A program made the position numbers and the translations under genes. Positions 54,951 through 64,000 of a DNA stretch of 64,000 bases are shown one piece after another. The notes under the pieces are model-generated. The model searched no databases. It had not been told where the DNA came from and saw nothing but the letters and a program-made list of their open reading frames with translations. Every line of letters begins with the position of its first letter. Position 1 is the stretch's first letter. Source of the DNA: Syntrophaceae bacterium UBA7520 (GTDB lineage Bacteria > Desulfobacterota > Syntrophia > Syntrophales > Smithellaceae); NCBI GenBank assembly GCA_002478265.1, contig DLNC01000025.1, forward strand, positions 62,346-126,345, in the 5' to 3' direction.

Positions 54951-57035
54951 CTATTCTTCTTCTTTATCTTTTTTAGCGGCGGCAATTATTTTTTCCGCGA
55001 TAAATGAGGGAACTTCTTCGTAATGCGAATGAGTATAGGTGAATGTTCCCCTGCCGCTGGTCATCGAGCGCAGATCAGGAGCATATTTCAATATTTCCGC
55101 CAGTGGCACCTGGCCTTTGATTACTTGATTAGCTCCTCTGGTATCCATGCCCTGCACGCGTCCGCGGCGGCTGTTTAGGTCGCCGATGACATCGCCCATA
55201 TATTCTTCCGGAATTTCGATATCGATGTTAACGATTGGTTCCAGTAAAATAGGCTGGCACTGCATCACGCCTTTTTGAAAAGCCATGGAGCCCGCTATTT
55301 TAAAGGCCATTTCCGAGGAATCGACCGTATGGAAAGAGCCGTCCACAAGAGATATTTTGAAATCGACAACAGGATATCCGGCCAAGACTCCTTTGGCGGC
55401 CGCTTCCACGATGCCTTTTTCGACAGCCGGGCGGTACTGCTGAGGAATGACGCCACCGACGATTTTGTCGGCAAACTCAAAACCCGCGCCGCGCGGCAGC
55501 GGTTCGATGTCGATCCAGCAATCACCGAACTGACCGCGGCCGCCGGACTGTTTCTTATATTTGCCCTGCACGTTGGTTTTGCCCTTGATGGTTTCCTTGT
55601 AGGGAACTTTCGGCGTATGCAGGTTGACTTCCACGCCGAATTTTCTTTTCATTTTTTCGATATTTACTTCAATATGCACCTGTCCCATACCGGAAAGAAT
55701 CATTTCCTTGGTTTGGGCATCGCGTGAGAAAACAATAGTGGGATCTTCTTCCGTGAGGCGATGCAAGGATGAGGCAATCTTTTCCTCGTCGCCGCGTGAT
55801 TTAGGTTCGATGGCAAAAGACATAATGGGCGGCGGCACCTCGACCTTGGCAAAGATAATCGGCGCTTTTTCGTTGCATAAAGTATCGCCGGTTACCGTTT
55901 CTTTGAGCTTGGCCACACCCGCGATATCGCCGGGAATGAGCACTTCCGCCGCTTTTTGATTTTTGCCTTCGAGGAAAAAGATGTTGCCAAATTTTTCCGT
56001 CACTTTTTTGGTGGAATTGAAAATGCTCGAATCGGGATTAAGCTTGCCGGAATAAACACGAAATAAAGTCAGTCTGCCGGCATAGGGATCGGCAATGGTT
56101 TTGAAGACAATCGCGGAAAACGGCTCGTCTTCGGATGGTTTTCTTTCTTCCACAGCGTCCGTGCCCGGTTTTTTGCCTTTTACGGGACCGCGGTCGACAG
56201 GGGAGGCCAGCGAAGAAACAATCAGATCAAGCAACAGAGAAATGCCGATTCCCTTTGTCGCGGAACCACAAACGACGGGAATAATGCCGCCCGCGCATAC
56301 CCCCTTTTTTAAGCCCTGTTTGATTTCATCAGGCGTCAGTTCGCCAACTTCCAGATATTTGTTCATGAGTTCATCGTCGCTTTCGGCGATATCCTCGACC
56401 ATGGCGCTGCGCATGGCCTTGACTTCTTCAGCCATGTCCGCCGGGATATCCGCGGCCTTTCCCGCGCCTTTATTATCGCTGAACAGATACGCCTTGGCGG
56501 AAATCAAATCAACGATGCCGTTAAATTTGTCTTCCTTGCCGATAGGCAGGCACACGGGCGTTACTTTTTTGCTGAATTTATTCTTGATGCTGGCCAGCGC
56601 GGTGGAAAAATCCGCTCGTTCGCGATCGATTCTGTTGATAAATACAATGCGCGGAAGGTTGAATTCATCGGCTAATTCCCAAACTTTCTGTGTCTGAAAT
56701 TCGACTCCGCCCACCGCGTCAATGACGACCAGGGCGTTTTCGACAACGCTCATGGAGCATTTTATGTCGTAGGTGAAGTTGGAATCACCCGGAGTGTCAA
56801 TGATATTGATTTTATGCTTATCCCATTCGACAAAATTAATGGCGGAGCTGATCGAGATGCGCCTTTTTTGTTCTTCCGGTTCGTAATCCATGGTGGACGT
56901 TCCGTCATCCACTCTGCCCAGGCGTTCATTTTTCCCCGATATGAATAAGAGCGACTCGCAAAGCGACGTTTTGCCCGTCCCGCCGTGTCCGACGATTGCC
57001 AGGTTTCTCAAAGATTTGGATTCGTATTTTGCCAT
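54951..57035 (-). CDS. EF-G-like translational GTPase (second type)
   Basis: A 694-residue protein with the five domains of elongation factor G. The P-loop is GHGGTGKTSL, where canonical EF-G has GHIDAGKTT, the G3 motif is DTPGDSNF in place of DTPGHVDF, so the catalytic histidine is absent, and G4 is NRID. Domain IV and V motifs (GGRGQFGDC, IPEEYMGDVIGDLNSRRGRVQGMD) are kept. This is the EF-G-like paralogue group rather than the main factor; it may work in ribosome recycling or under stress. AAGGAG precedes the ATG. Confidence 0.88.
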   Translation of the reverse strand: MAKYESKSLRNLAIVGHGGTGKTSLCESLLFISGKNERLGRVDDGTSTMDYEPEEQKRRISISSAINFVEWDKHKINIIDTPGDSNFTYDIKCSMSVVENALVVIDAVGGVEFQTQKVWELADEFNLPRIVFINRIDRERADFSTALASIKNKFSKKVTPVCLPIGKEDKFNGIVDLISAKAYLFSDNKGAGKAADIPADMAEEVKAMRSAMVEDIAESDDELMNKYLEVGELTPDEIKQGLKKGVCAGGIIPVVCGSATKGIGISLLLDLIVSSLASPVDRGPVKGKKPGTDAVEERKPSEDEPFSAIVFKTIADPYAGRLTLFRVYSGKLNPDSSIFNSTKKVTEKFGNIFFLEGKNQKAAEVLIPGDIAGVAKLKETVTGDTLCNEKAPIIFAKVEVPPPIMSFAIEPKSRGDEEKIASSLHRLTEEDPTIVFSRDAQTKEMILSGMGQVHIEVNIEKMKRKFGVEVNLHTPKVPYKETIKGKTNVQGKYKKQSGGRGQFGDCWIDIEPLPRGAGFEFADKIVGGVIPQQYRPAVEKGIVEAAAKGVLAGYPVVDFKISLVDGSFHTVDSSEMAFKIAGSMAFQKGVMQCQPILLEPIVNIDIEIPEEYMGDVIGDLNSRRGRVQGMDTRGANQVIKGQVPLAEILKYAPDLRSMTSGRGTFTYTHSHYEEVPSFIAEKIIAAAKKDKEEE

Positions 57036-57115
57036 GAAATCTCCTTTCCGGATATTCTTTGAATCTGTAAAAAAAGCGGTTTCACCTGAAACGGCGCATG
57101 TTTAGCTTATCCGTC

Positions 57116-57164
57116 GGGTAAAATCAAGACAATTTTACCCCGCCTGCGCCTCAGCTTGGGCGGG
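57116..57164. other. Two adjacent hairpins between the ABC operon and the EF-G-like gene
   Basis: A perfect 9-bp stem GGGTAAAAT/ATTTTACCC (57116-57124 with 57132-57140) and a second stem CCCGCC/GGCGGG (57139-57144 with 57159-57164) that shares two bases with it, so they compete. They fall in the 163-bp gap and could end the ABC transcript or regulate the EF-G-like gene. Neither has a T run. Confidence 0.45.
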
Positions 57165-57198
57165 ACATGCCGCGCGGGTGAATTATTGCGCTGTATTA

Positions 57199-58896
57199 TC
57201 ACGTCTTGCTTAGATGTTTTTCTCCAATATGCATGGGATAGAAAACAGCGAAGATGCAAAGAAGAAAAGCAAAGGAAAAAGACGCAATCAGGCGGACCAC
57301 GTGCATCAGCGAAAGATTTCTGCCGTGCACGTCGGCCATAAAGGTGTAATAGACAGGCCCTGCTTCGATAATGATCACCGCCGCGATTAAAGCGAAAGAA
57401 CAGAGCATAAATAAAAGTCCGCCGAAACTTGTCGCGGCCATGGCGGGATTTTCAGATTTAAAATCCGGATAGCGCGCGCCCAGGCCGATCGCCATGGCGA
57501 CAATCGCGGGCACCAGGCAGAATATCGTGATGATGGACAGGGCCATGATAAAAGGCGCAACGCCGAGCAGGAGATTTGAAACGATAATCAGGATTTCAGA
57601 AACTATCAAAAGCGGAATATAATAAAGGAAGAACTTTATCCACAGGAATGTTTTTATCGATACGGGCGCGGCCTGAATTATCCAGAAAGCCTCACTTTCC
57701 ATGCTTACTGCGGGGAAAACAAAGCGGGCGGCAATCGCGGACAGGACAAATGCGGCCAGTCCCATGTTCAGAAAAGAAAAAACATTCTGCAGATAAATTA
57801 TATTAACCGGTGATTTTTCCAACGGCAAAACGGAGAAATTATAAAGATAAATAACAATCAACGCGCAGATGAGAAAAAGCTGCGGCCACTGCGTGGAATC
57901 GCGGAAAAAAGTCTTGATTTCCTTCACAGCGAAGGCCTTGGCTGCGGGGGAGAGAAAGTTTAACAGGGCATCCCAGTTGTAATTTCCCAAGGTAACGGGA
58001 TAGAAAAGACGTTTTGCCGTTGTTTGCGCGCGGGAAAAACCGCGGAAATAGGAAGCTTTCGCGATGGATTCGTTGATAAAAATCAAGGAAAAAGCGAAGC
58101 TCGCGGAAAGAGCAATACTGAATAATGAAAATTTCCAGTCACCTTTCAGCGCGGCGCTTACCACGTCGGAAATCCAGGTGGTGGGCAAATAAGCGGCGTC
58201 AAGCGCCTGCAGGGAGTTCAGGTAAATGACGACGGAAGCAAACGTTTGAGGGTTTACTAGCTGTTCGGGCCGGATTATTCTTAAAACAAGCACGAGCAAT
58301 ATCGCCAACGCGACACCAAGGACAATGAAAAGAGAGCGGATTTTTCCCGCGGGTAAAATCACCGCGCCCAACATTACCAGAATGCTGCTTATGGCGGCGG
58401 CAATAAGGCAAAGAAACACCATGCCGGCGAAGGACAAGAAATAAAAACCGGCACCCGCCTGATAAATCATTCCGTAGGATAAAAACACGGGAAAGCTGAA
58501 TAATATGACCATCCACGAGGAGTCGAAAGCGCTGACGAGCCAGCGGGAGATAAAAATATCTTTAGCCGGCACGGGAAGTGAGTGCAACAGCGACAGATCG
58601 CGGCTCAAATAAAGGTGCGACAGGCTGTTGATGATATTGCTGAAAAGCAAAAGCGTGAAAAAAGTAATCACAATCATGGATAAAAGGCGTAGCGCCAGAA
58701 TATCGCCGAACCCTTCGACGCTTTGAAAATAGTTCAATATCCGGAAGAAAATAATAAAGGCGCCCAGCCAGAAAACCGCGCCGATAAAGATGAAAATAAA
58801 AATCCGCCAGCGGTTGCCTTTCTTTTTTCCCGGCTTGATTCCCTGGAGTGTCGAGAGAAGACGCGGTCTTAATAATACGGATAAAAGACTTTGCAT
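57199..58896 (-). CDS. ABC-2 type exporter permease
   Basis: A 565-residue membrane protein with about 12 or more helices and little outside them. It resembles the large ABC exporter permeases in which two six-helix halves are joined. No substrate clue in the sequence. It starts 2 bp after the ATPase gene and is the last gene of a three-gene operon with the transglutaminase-like protein first. Confidence 0.82.
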   Translation of the reverse strand: MQSLLSVLLRPRLLSTLQGIKPGKKKGNRWRIFIFIFIGAVFWLGAFIIFFRILNYFQSVEGFGDILALRLLSMIVITFFTLLLFSNIINSLSHLYLSRDLSLLHSLPVPAKDIFISRWLVSAFDSSWMVILFSFPVFLSYGMIYQAGAGFYFLSFAGMVFLCLIAAAISSILVMLGAVILPAGKIRSLFIVLGVALAILLVLVLRIIRPEQLVNPQTFASVVIYLNSLQALDAAYLPTTWISDVVSAALKGDWKFSLFSIALSASFAFSLIFINESIAKASYFRGFSRAQTTAKRLFYPVTLGNYNWDALLNFLSPAAKAFAVKEIKTFFRDSTQWPQLFLICALIVIYLYNFSVLPLEKSPVNIIYLQNVFSFLNMGLAAFVLSAIAARFVFPAVSMESEAFWIIQAAPVSIKTFLWIKFFLYYIPLLIVSEILIIVSNLLLGVAPFIMALSIITIFCLVPAIVAMAIGLGARYPDFKSENPAMAATSFGGLLFMLCSFALIAAVIIIEAGPVYYTFMADVHGRNLSLMHVVRLIASFSFAFLLCIFAVFYPMHIGEKHLSKT

Positions 58897-58898
58897 GG

Positions 58899-59624
58899 CT
58901 ATGCTTCTCTGATCAATGTTAAAAATACTTCTTCGAGACCGGCATTTCCCGTCCGGGCGGCCAAGTTGAGTTCGGCGATGCTTCCCTGCGCCAGCAGCGC
59001 TCCTTTGTGGATGACGCCGATGCGGTCACACAAATCTTCCGCGATGCTCAGCGTATGGGTGGAAACGAAGATGGTGACATTTTGGCGGGACAGATTTTTC
59101 AGCATATCTTTCACCATGCGCACGGCTGCGGGGTCGAGCCCGACCATTGGTTCGTCAATAACCAAAACTCTGGGATCATGCATCAGGGCCGCGGCGATAA
59201 TCAGGCGCTGTTTCATGCCGTGGGAATACGCTTCGATAATTTCATGTGCCCAGTCCGTCAGCGCGAATTTCTCAAGAAGCTCCTGCGCGCGCGGCGTTAT
59301 TATGTTTGTTTCGACTTCGTAAATATCGGCGATGAATTTGAGAAATTCCATGCCGGTGAGTTTCTCGTAAAGAAAAGGCCTGTCCGGCACAAAACCGATG
59401 ATTTTTTTTGCTCGCAGAGGATCTTCTTTCATGTCGATGCCGGAAATAATTACTTTGCCGGACGTAGGTTCGATAATTCCTCCCATCATGCGTATGGTGG
59501 TTGTCTTGCCGGCGCCGTTTGGTCCGATAAAGCCGTAAATTTCTCCCGTGGCCACACGGAGATTAAGATTATTCACAGCCAGTACCGTGCCGTAGTCTTT
59601 GGTCAGGTTTATCAGTTCAATCAT
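58899..59624 (-). CDS. ABC transporter ATP-binding protein
   Basis: A 241-residue ABC ATPase: Walker A GPNGAGKTT (about 35-43), signature YSHGMKQRL (the SHGM form common in ABC-2 exporters), Walker B VLVIDEPMVGLDPAA and switch HTLSIAEDL. It powers the permease encoded downstream. Its ATG overlaps the stop of the transglutaminase-like gene by 8 bases. Confidence 0.93.
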   Translation of the reverse strand: MIELINLTKDYGTVLAVNNLNLRVATGEIYGFIGPNGAGKTTTIRMMGGIIEPTSGKVIISGIDMKEDPLRAKKIIGFVPDRPFLYEKLTGMEFLKFIADIYEVETNIITPRAQELLEKFALTDWAHEIIEAYSHGMKQRLIIAAALMHDPRVLVIDEPMVGLDPAAVRMVKDMLKNLSRQNVTIFVSTHTLSIAEDLCDRIGVIHKGALLAQGSIAELNLAARTGNAGLEEVFLTLIREA

Positions 59625-61116
59625 TTTTTACAGAAATAACCTCCAATTTTATTTTTCCAATGGCACCGAGCAAATCAAGTTGCGCGCTTCCCTCGCCACG
59701 GGCCAGGCGCAGGTGCGTGACATCGGCGGGAATCTGATTGAAAACAGCATCGGCGGTAATCCATTCACCCGCATAAGCGCTGTTCCACGCGTGATAGTAA
59801 AAACGGCCGTTTTGATAGACGAGCCCTGTTTCAATCTGCGCGGGAACGCCGGCAGCGCGCAAAAGAGCCGCGGTTAAAACAGCGTGCTCATTGCAATCGC
59901 CCGTCTTGTTTTTTAGCACCTCCAGGGCGTTGGGCACGGATAAAACGGGTTTTTTTTCAATGTTTCTGTAAACCCAGTTGACTATTTTCCTTGTTTTCTC
60001 CAGCGGATTTTCGGAGGCACCGACAATTTTAAGCGCCTGTTCTTTTATGCGGGCGTGATCTGATTGCACCAGCGGCGACGGCCGCAGATAGTGGGCAGCG
60101 TTTTCCGGCAGGTCTGTTGTCCGCTGCGCGGCGGCAGAAATATTTTCTTTGCGGACAGTCAGTACGCCCCGCTGAAACAACTGACGTCCGCCCTGGAGGA
60201 TAAGAAATAAATCACGGACACCGTCAATCCTTATGGAAATTTCCTTTAATTTATCCGGGGCCGCGATTATGACATTAGACGGCAAGGAAGCAATTTGCGC
60301 AAAATCAGCGGTTGTATCAGCGGCGAACCCCGCGGTTGCTGTCTGCGCGCTTACTTTTTCCATGGATAAACCCAAAAGGCCGGTTTCTTTTAAAATTTCA
60401 CCTTCCTTGCTCAGCCAGGCGCAATTTTTCGCTCCCATAAAATCGGCGCAGAATTTTTGTGTCATTACGCGCCTGCCCATTATGGGAATCACTTCATCCT
60501 TCTCGCGAGTCGTTTTAATTTTGCGGACGCCGGCGGTGGACGGGTCAAAAATGGTAAATTCTCGATAAGCGCCTGTTTCCAATCCCGCGGTAAATGCCGC
60601 CTCATAAATATTACCGCTGATATAGGGGATATCCTTAAGCGGTATTTCGCTTCTTTGCATAGCGGTGGGAATGCCGGTGTGCAAAATCAGTTTATCATGG
60701 GATACATACCCGCGCGCGCTGAAACGGAACAAACTTGAGCTTAAATCAAAAGAAAAGGAAGAGAAACTCATGTCAGGATTTAGCACTGTTTCCGTGGCCA
60801 GATGAAGCAACTGTGTCGTTCCCAGCGTCTTTATCTGCATGGTGACTTTTTCCTGCGTTTCGTAATTGCCTGATTCGAGAATCAGGAATTGCCGGTGCAC
60901 AAAGCCGATTTTTTTTCCGTCCTGATAAATATTCATCCAGCTTTCCGCCGGGCGCTGCGCTTTTATGTGCTGAGAAGTTATGGTGTCTGCTTCTTTGGTT
61001 CTGACAAATAAATCGAGACGTATCACCAGCAAAATGAGAAAAAGAACGCTGACAAATATTCCCCAAATGAGGGACAGCTCGGGTTTTTTTATGGGCGAAA
61101 AATTGAAAAGATTCAT
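59617..61116 (-). CDS. Transglutaminase-like membrane-anchored protein
   Basis: A 499-residue protein with one N-terminal helix (about 15-35), a long middle part of no known family, and a C-terminal transglutaminase-like domain holding the Cys-His-Asp triad: NKTGDCNEHAVL, YYHAWNSAY and ITADAVFNQ. Location outside the membrane is expected. Such domains can act as proteases or peptide cross-linkers. First gene of the ABC exporter operon, so it may process or fix the exported substrate. Confidence 0.85.
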   Translation of the reverse strand: MNLFNFSPIKKPELSLIWGIFVSVLFLILLVIRLDLFVRTKEADTITSQHIKAQRPAESWMNIYQDGKKIGFVHRQFLILESGNYETQEKVTMQIKTLGTTQLLHLATETVLNPDMSFSSFSFDLSSSLFRFSARGYVSHDKLILHTGIPTAMQRSEIPLKDIPYISGNIYEAAFTAGLETGAYREFTIFDPSTAGVRKIKTTREKDEVIPIMGRRVMTQKFCADFMGAKNCAWLSKEGEILKETGLLGLSMEKVSAQTATAGFAADTTADFAQIASLPSNVIIAAPDKLKEISIRIDGVRDLFLILQGGRQLFQRGVLTVRKENISAAAQRTTDLPENAAHYLRPSPLVQSDHARIKEQALKIVGASENPLEKTRKIVNWVYRNIEKKPVLSVPNALEVLKNKTGDCNEHAVLTAALLRAAGVPAQIETGLVYQNGRFYYHAWNSAYAGEWITADAVFNQIPADVTHLRLARGEGSAQLDLLGAIGKIKLEVISVKND

Positions 61117-61232
61117 GTTCCGACAGTTATTATACAGTTATTATATAGATACAGGCGGCAAGAGTCAACGCGGCGCCTGAACAAAGGCGAGATGGTTTTC
61201 CCTAAGCCGTTAGTATTACTGAATATTTTATC

Positions 61233-63065
61233 TTAGCCAAAAGGGATGGTTATTCTATAAACGTTTCCGGCAAGAGTTTTTTTCGCCTGGTAAGGACCTG
61301 TTTCATAGACTTTGAGCATGGCGGTGTTGCTTTCCCATACCTCGCCGGTAAATCCGGCAACGCCTTCTTCTCTGGCCACGCGTATTAAAAGATCAAAAAG
61401 GTAGGATGCGATACCGAGCCCCTGGTAATTTTCGTCGACAATAAAAGCCGTGTCGGCGAAGGTTTCGTTTTGCCGAAGCGCGTAGCGCGCCTCGGCGATA
61501 ATTTTTTCCCCGCCCGCTTCTTCGATCGTGCCAACAATAGACATGGTCAGGCGGTAATCGATATTGACGTATTCCTGCATTTTGTCGTGGGGCATCGCTT
61601 TGATCGGGCTGAAATAACGGTAATAAACGGCCTGATCGGAAAATCGGTAAAAAAGCCGGCGCATCTCTTCTTCGTCGGACGGTTTGATGGCGCGGAAGCG
61701 CACGGTAAGGCCATTTTTAAATGTATGCGCGCAGGCGATTTTGGCGGGGTAGAGATGTCCGGAGGCGGGAAAATAAATCTGGTCGGCGTAAAGCAGTTTG
61801 TTTTCCTTGGCCTGATTGAATAAATTTTCCCGGTCATCGGGGTGCGCTAGTTCAATGAGTGTTTGGGCACGCTCGCGCAGTGTTTTTCCCATGAGGTAAG
61901 CCGCGCCATATTCCGTCACAACGATGTCCATTGCTTCGCGGTTGGTGAACTGGAAAGGATACTTGTCGATGGATAAAAGAATATTCGGTTGTCCGTCCCT
62001 ATTGCGGCTGGGAAGCGCAAATATTGCGCGGCCGTTTTTGGATAAAGATGCGCCCATAAACAATTCCTGAACATTTCCCGGCCCGGCGGTGACATTCCCC
62101 CTGCCGGTGTGTAGGGCGATGTTGCCAGTGAGATCAACTTTGCGCGCCGGTAGAATTGCTTTCATATCATCATTCAAGCCAATGATTTGCGGGTCCATAA
62201 TGATATCCTGAGGCTGAAATTCCACCAGTGGATTCAAATCCAGCCAGAGCATCAGTTCTTTTGTGCCGATGATGTAAGAGGAAGCTGATTTGCCGCGAAA
62301 AACGCCTTTATGGCGGTTGGTGACCGCGCCGCTTTTAACAAGATCCATCAAGGCATCGGTGAAAAAAGGCGAGTGTATGCCCAGGTTTTTCTTGCCGGCC
62401 AAAGTTTTTGCCAGCGCTTCGTATAAAGGGCCGATGCCGTAAGAAATACAGCTGCCGTCTTCCACAAGCGAAGCGACATTTTCCGCGATTTTCAGATATA
62501 TATCATGGAGGGGCCAGCGCGGAATATAAAAGGGCGTTTCCGTCGCCTCGATAAGGTGATGAAAATCTGTCACGTTGACAATGGTGTCTCCCATGGTCCG
62601 TGGCGCTTCTTTGCTGATTTCTCCCACCACGATTTTGGCCGATTCCATGGCTTGTCTGGCCACGTCCACGCCAGCAAGATAGGCGTAGCCTTTTTCATCC
62701 GGCGGAGTAATCTGAATAAAAGCCACATCGATATGAATAGCGCCTGTCTTAAAAAGTTTTGGTATGCGCGAAAAGCGGCTGGGAATAAGATCAACATGCC
62801 CACGGGTAATGGCCTCGGAGGCGATCCAGCCGGAGAAAAAAGTTTTAAGGCGGAATTTACGGGCGTAACGTTCGTCAATAGCAACTGTATCTCCCAGGCT
62901 GACCAACTGAATCAATTCCAAATCGTGGAGATTCGGCTGAGCGGACTCCATCAGGTGCTTAACCAGCGTGCGCGGTTCGGCCATGCCGGTGCCGAGAAAA
63001 ATGCTCATGCCGGGTTCTATTAAGGAAAGTACAGATTCAGGGGCGACAATTTTATTTTTCCACAT
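61233..63065 (-). CDS. Acetyl-CoA hydrolase/transferase - GNAT acetyltransferase fusion
   Basis: A 610-residue fusion. Residues 1 to about 430 are a class I CoA-transferase of the acetyl-CoA hydrolase/4-hydroxybutyrate CoA-transferase type (GTGMAEPRTLVKHL, ISYGIGPLYEALA, HTGRGNVTAGPGNVQELFMGA, VVTEYGAAYLMGKTLRERAQ). Residues about 450-600 are a GNAT N-acetyltransferase domain (IVDENYQGLGIASYLFDLLI). It would move CoA between acids, and could acetylate a protein or small molecule. No clear ribosome site lies before the ATG. CoA transfer fits syntrophic acid metabolism. Confidence 0.9.
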   Translation of the reverse strand: MWKNKIVAPESVLSLIEPGMSIFLGTGMAEPRTLVKHLMESAQPNLHDLELIQLVSLGDTVAIDERYARKFRLKTFFSGWIASEAITRGHVDLIPSRFSRIPKLFKTGAIHIDVAFIQITPPDEKGYAYLAGVDVARQAMESAKIVVGEISKEAPRTMGDTIVNVTDFHHLIEATETPFYIPRWPLHDIYLKIAENVASLVEDGSCISYGIGPLYEALAKTLAGKKNLGIHSPFFTDALMDLVKSGAVTNRHKGVFRGKSASSYIIGTKELMLWLDLNPLVEFQPQDIIMDPQIIGLNDDMKAILPARKVDLTGNIALHTGRGNVTAGPGNVQELFMGASLSKNGRAIFALPSRNRDGQPNILLSIDKYPFQFTNREAMDIVVTEYGAAYLMGKTLRERAQTLIELAHPDDRENLFNQAKENKLLYADQIYFPASGHLYPAKIACAHTFKNGLTVRFRAIKPSDEEEMRRLFYRFSDQAVYYRYFSPIKAMPHDKMQEYVNIDYRLTMSIVGTIEEAGGEKIIAEARYALRQNETFADTAFIVDENYQGLGIASYLFDLLIRVAREEGVAGFTGEVWESNTAMLKVYETGPYQAKKTLAGNVYRITIPFG

Positions 63066-63265
63066 ATACTTTTTTATGCGCGAATAAATGTTAAGGGGAG
63101 ATTAATTATGTCAATCTGTGGCCGCAAGTATATGAGTGGATAATATGCGTGTCAAGGCAATTCAATTTATGAGGCAAGTAAATATCATCTCGGGGATAAA
63201 GGCTGTTCTCGCGGGTTAGGTGCAAAAACAATTGATTTTTACGCGATGGCAACTTCAAAGATTTA

Positions 63266-63294
63266 TTGACAAGAGCCATCAATTAATATATCAA
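63266..63294 (+). promoter_or_regulatory. Sigma-70 promoter candidate of the psd gene
   Basis: TTGACA (63266-63271), 17 bases, TATCAA (63289-63294). The gap 63066-63334 (269 bp) has nothing else I can name. The -10 is only a fair match. Confidence 0.45.
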
Positions 63295-63334
63295 AAAAAC
63301 TCAATTTTTTAGGAAAGACTAAAAAGAAAACAGC

Positions 63335-63976
63335 ATGAAGCATGACGGCATAATCGCCCAGGAAGGTTATCCTTTCATTGTTTTTTGTCTCATCATCACG
63401 GCGCTTCTGGCCTTTCTGGGGATTGCCTGGCTGACGATATTGTCCGCTTTGTTTACCGTTTTTATTGTCAGTTTTTTCCGCAACCCGGAGAGATTTTTTG
63501 ATCAAGAAGATAAGGTTGTTATTTCTCCCGCTGACGGCAAAATTATAAAAATAGAAAACGTGGAAGTGAGCGGTAATATTTCCGGCAGTTTTAAGAAAAT
63601 AAGCATTTTCATGAACGTGTTCAATGTTCATGTTAACCGTTCCCCTTACGATGGAAGGATTGAAGCGATCAATTATCACGAGGGGAAATTTTTTTCGGCC
63701 AATCTGGATAAAGCATCCGAAGATAACGAACGCAACGAAATCATGCTCATCACGGATGACGGCAGGCGCATCTGGTTTGTGCAGATCGCCGGCTTGATCG
63801 CGCGTCGTATAGTTTGCTGGGTGAATGCCGGGATGAACCTTAAGAAAGGAGAGCGTTTCGGCATAATCTGTTTTGGTTCCCGCGTGGATGTTTATCTGCC
63901 TCCGGATACAACAATTAAGGTGAAATTGAACGATAAAGTTAAAGCGGGGCAGACGGCCTTAGGATACTTGGCATGA
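63335..63976 (+). CDS. psd: Phosphatidylserine decarboxylase proenzyme (short, archaeal-like type)
   Basis: A 213-residue protein with two N-terminal helices (about 15-50), then SPADGKIIKIE, FMNVFNVHVNRSPYDGRIEAINYHEGKF and the self-cleavage site near the end, FGSRVDVYLP, in which the serine after glycine becomes the pyruvoyl group. It makes phosphatidylethanolamine from phosphatidylserine. Its stop overlaps the next ATG. Confidence 0.94.
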   Translation: MKHDGIIAQEGYPFIVFCLIITALLAFLGIAWLTILSALFTVFIVSFFRNPERFFDQEDKVVISPADGKIIKIENVEVSGNISGSFKKISIFMNVFNVHVNRSPYDGRIEAINYHEGKFFSANLDKASEDNERNEIMLITDDGRRIWFVQIAGLIARRIVCWVNAGMNLKKGERFGIICFGSRVDVYLPPDTTIKVKLNDKVKAGQTALGYLA

Positions 63977-64000
63977 AAAAAGAATCCTCGCTAAAAAAAA
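63973..64000 (+). CDS. Start of a downstream gene, possibly pssA (cut by window edge)
   Basis: An ATG overlaps the psd stop by ATGA and the frame stays open to the edge (MKKESSLKK). Only nine residues are seen. A phosphatidylserine synthase commonly follows this type of psd; that identity is a guess from position. Confidence 0.5.

Noticed and set aside
1..64000. CRISPR array, rRNA or tRNA genes
   Set aside because: No regularly spaced direct repeats or recognisable RNA gene was seen by eye; a tRNAscan or Infernal run would be decisive.

Overview
The window comes from an anaerobic, Gram-negative, delta-type proteobacterium; a syntroph of the Syntrophus/Smithella kind is the best guess. Two selenocysteine formate dehydrogenases, an oxalate/formate-type antiporter, acyl-CoA enzymes, an lpt/kds lipopolysaccharide block and many sigma-54 style regulators all fit. 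The placement is inference from gene content, since no rRNA or other phylogenetic marker was compared.

Layout. (a) 1-2.4 kb, minus strand: a trehalose unit, with a HAD phosphatase/trehalose-6-phosphatase fusion overlapping a GH65 phosphorylase cut by the window edge. (b) 2.5-13.2 kb, minus strand: one long operon. It starts with five small signalling-type proteins (DRTGG, RsbW-like ATPase, DRTGG, PHP, HATPase) and continues with an Hnd-like, probably flavin-bifurcating formate dehydrogenase: NuoE-like, HndB-like, a NuoF-GltD fusion, and a NuoG-FdhA catalytic subunit read through an in-frame UGA. It ends with an OFA transporter and a clear terminator. (c) 13.2-13.8 kb: a divergent control region. 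(d) 13.8-23.6 kb, plus strand: a second formate dehydrogenase (FAD/NAD subunit, selenocysteine catalytic subunit, Fe-S subunit), then five two-component genes, including an NtrC-type activator, and a small zinc-ribbon protein. Both the FDH genes and the second half of the regulators have a sigma-54 -24/-12 element. Each is preceded, about 85-90 bp upstream, by the same palindrome GGGGT-N5-ACCCC. This looks like a self-contained formate regulon and is the most interesting part of the window.

(e) 23.6-30.9 kb: a mixed stretch with a crotonase, a membrane diguanylate cyclase, two small membrane proteins, an IS481-family element, a NUDIX/RsbRD-like fusion, a methyltransferase and rpiB. (f) 31-41 kb, plus strand: xerD-type recombinase, a large TPR protein, then kdsA-kdsC-lptC-lptA-lptB-rpoN-hpf-ptsN-rapZ, the usual envelope/sigma-54/PTS-Ntr block. 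(g) 41-54.4 kb: housekeeping and membrane genes (M23 peptidase, coaBC, uracil-DNA glycosylase, NfeD/slipin pair, aminotransferase, TPR protein, retropepsin-like protease, acylphosphatase, ligA, phosphodiesterase, HIT, LapA, Mut7-C). (h) 54.4-64 kb: mog, an EF-G-like GTPase, an ABC-2 exporter with a transglutaminase-like protein, an acetyl-CoA transferase/GNAT fusion, and psd followed by the first codons of the next gene.

The parts connect. The rpoN product would serve the sigma-54 promoters of the FDH locus. Mog would help supply the Mo/W pterin cofactor for both FDHs. Selenocysteine machinery (selA, selB, selC, selD) is needed but is not in this window. No tRNA, rRNA or CRISPR array was recognised by eye.
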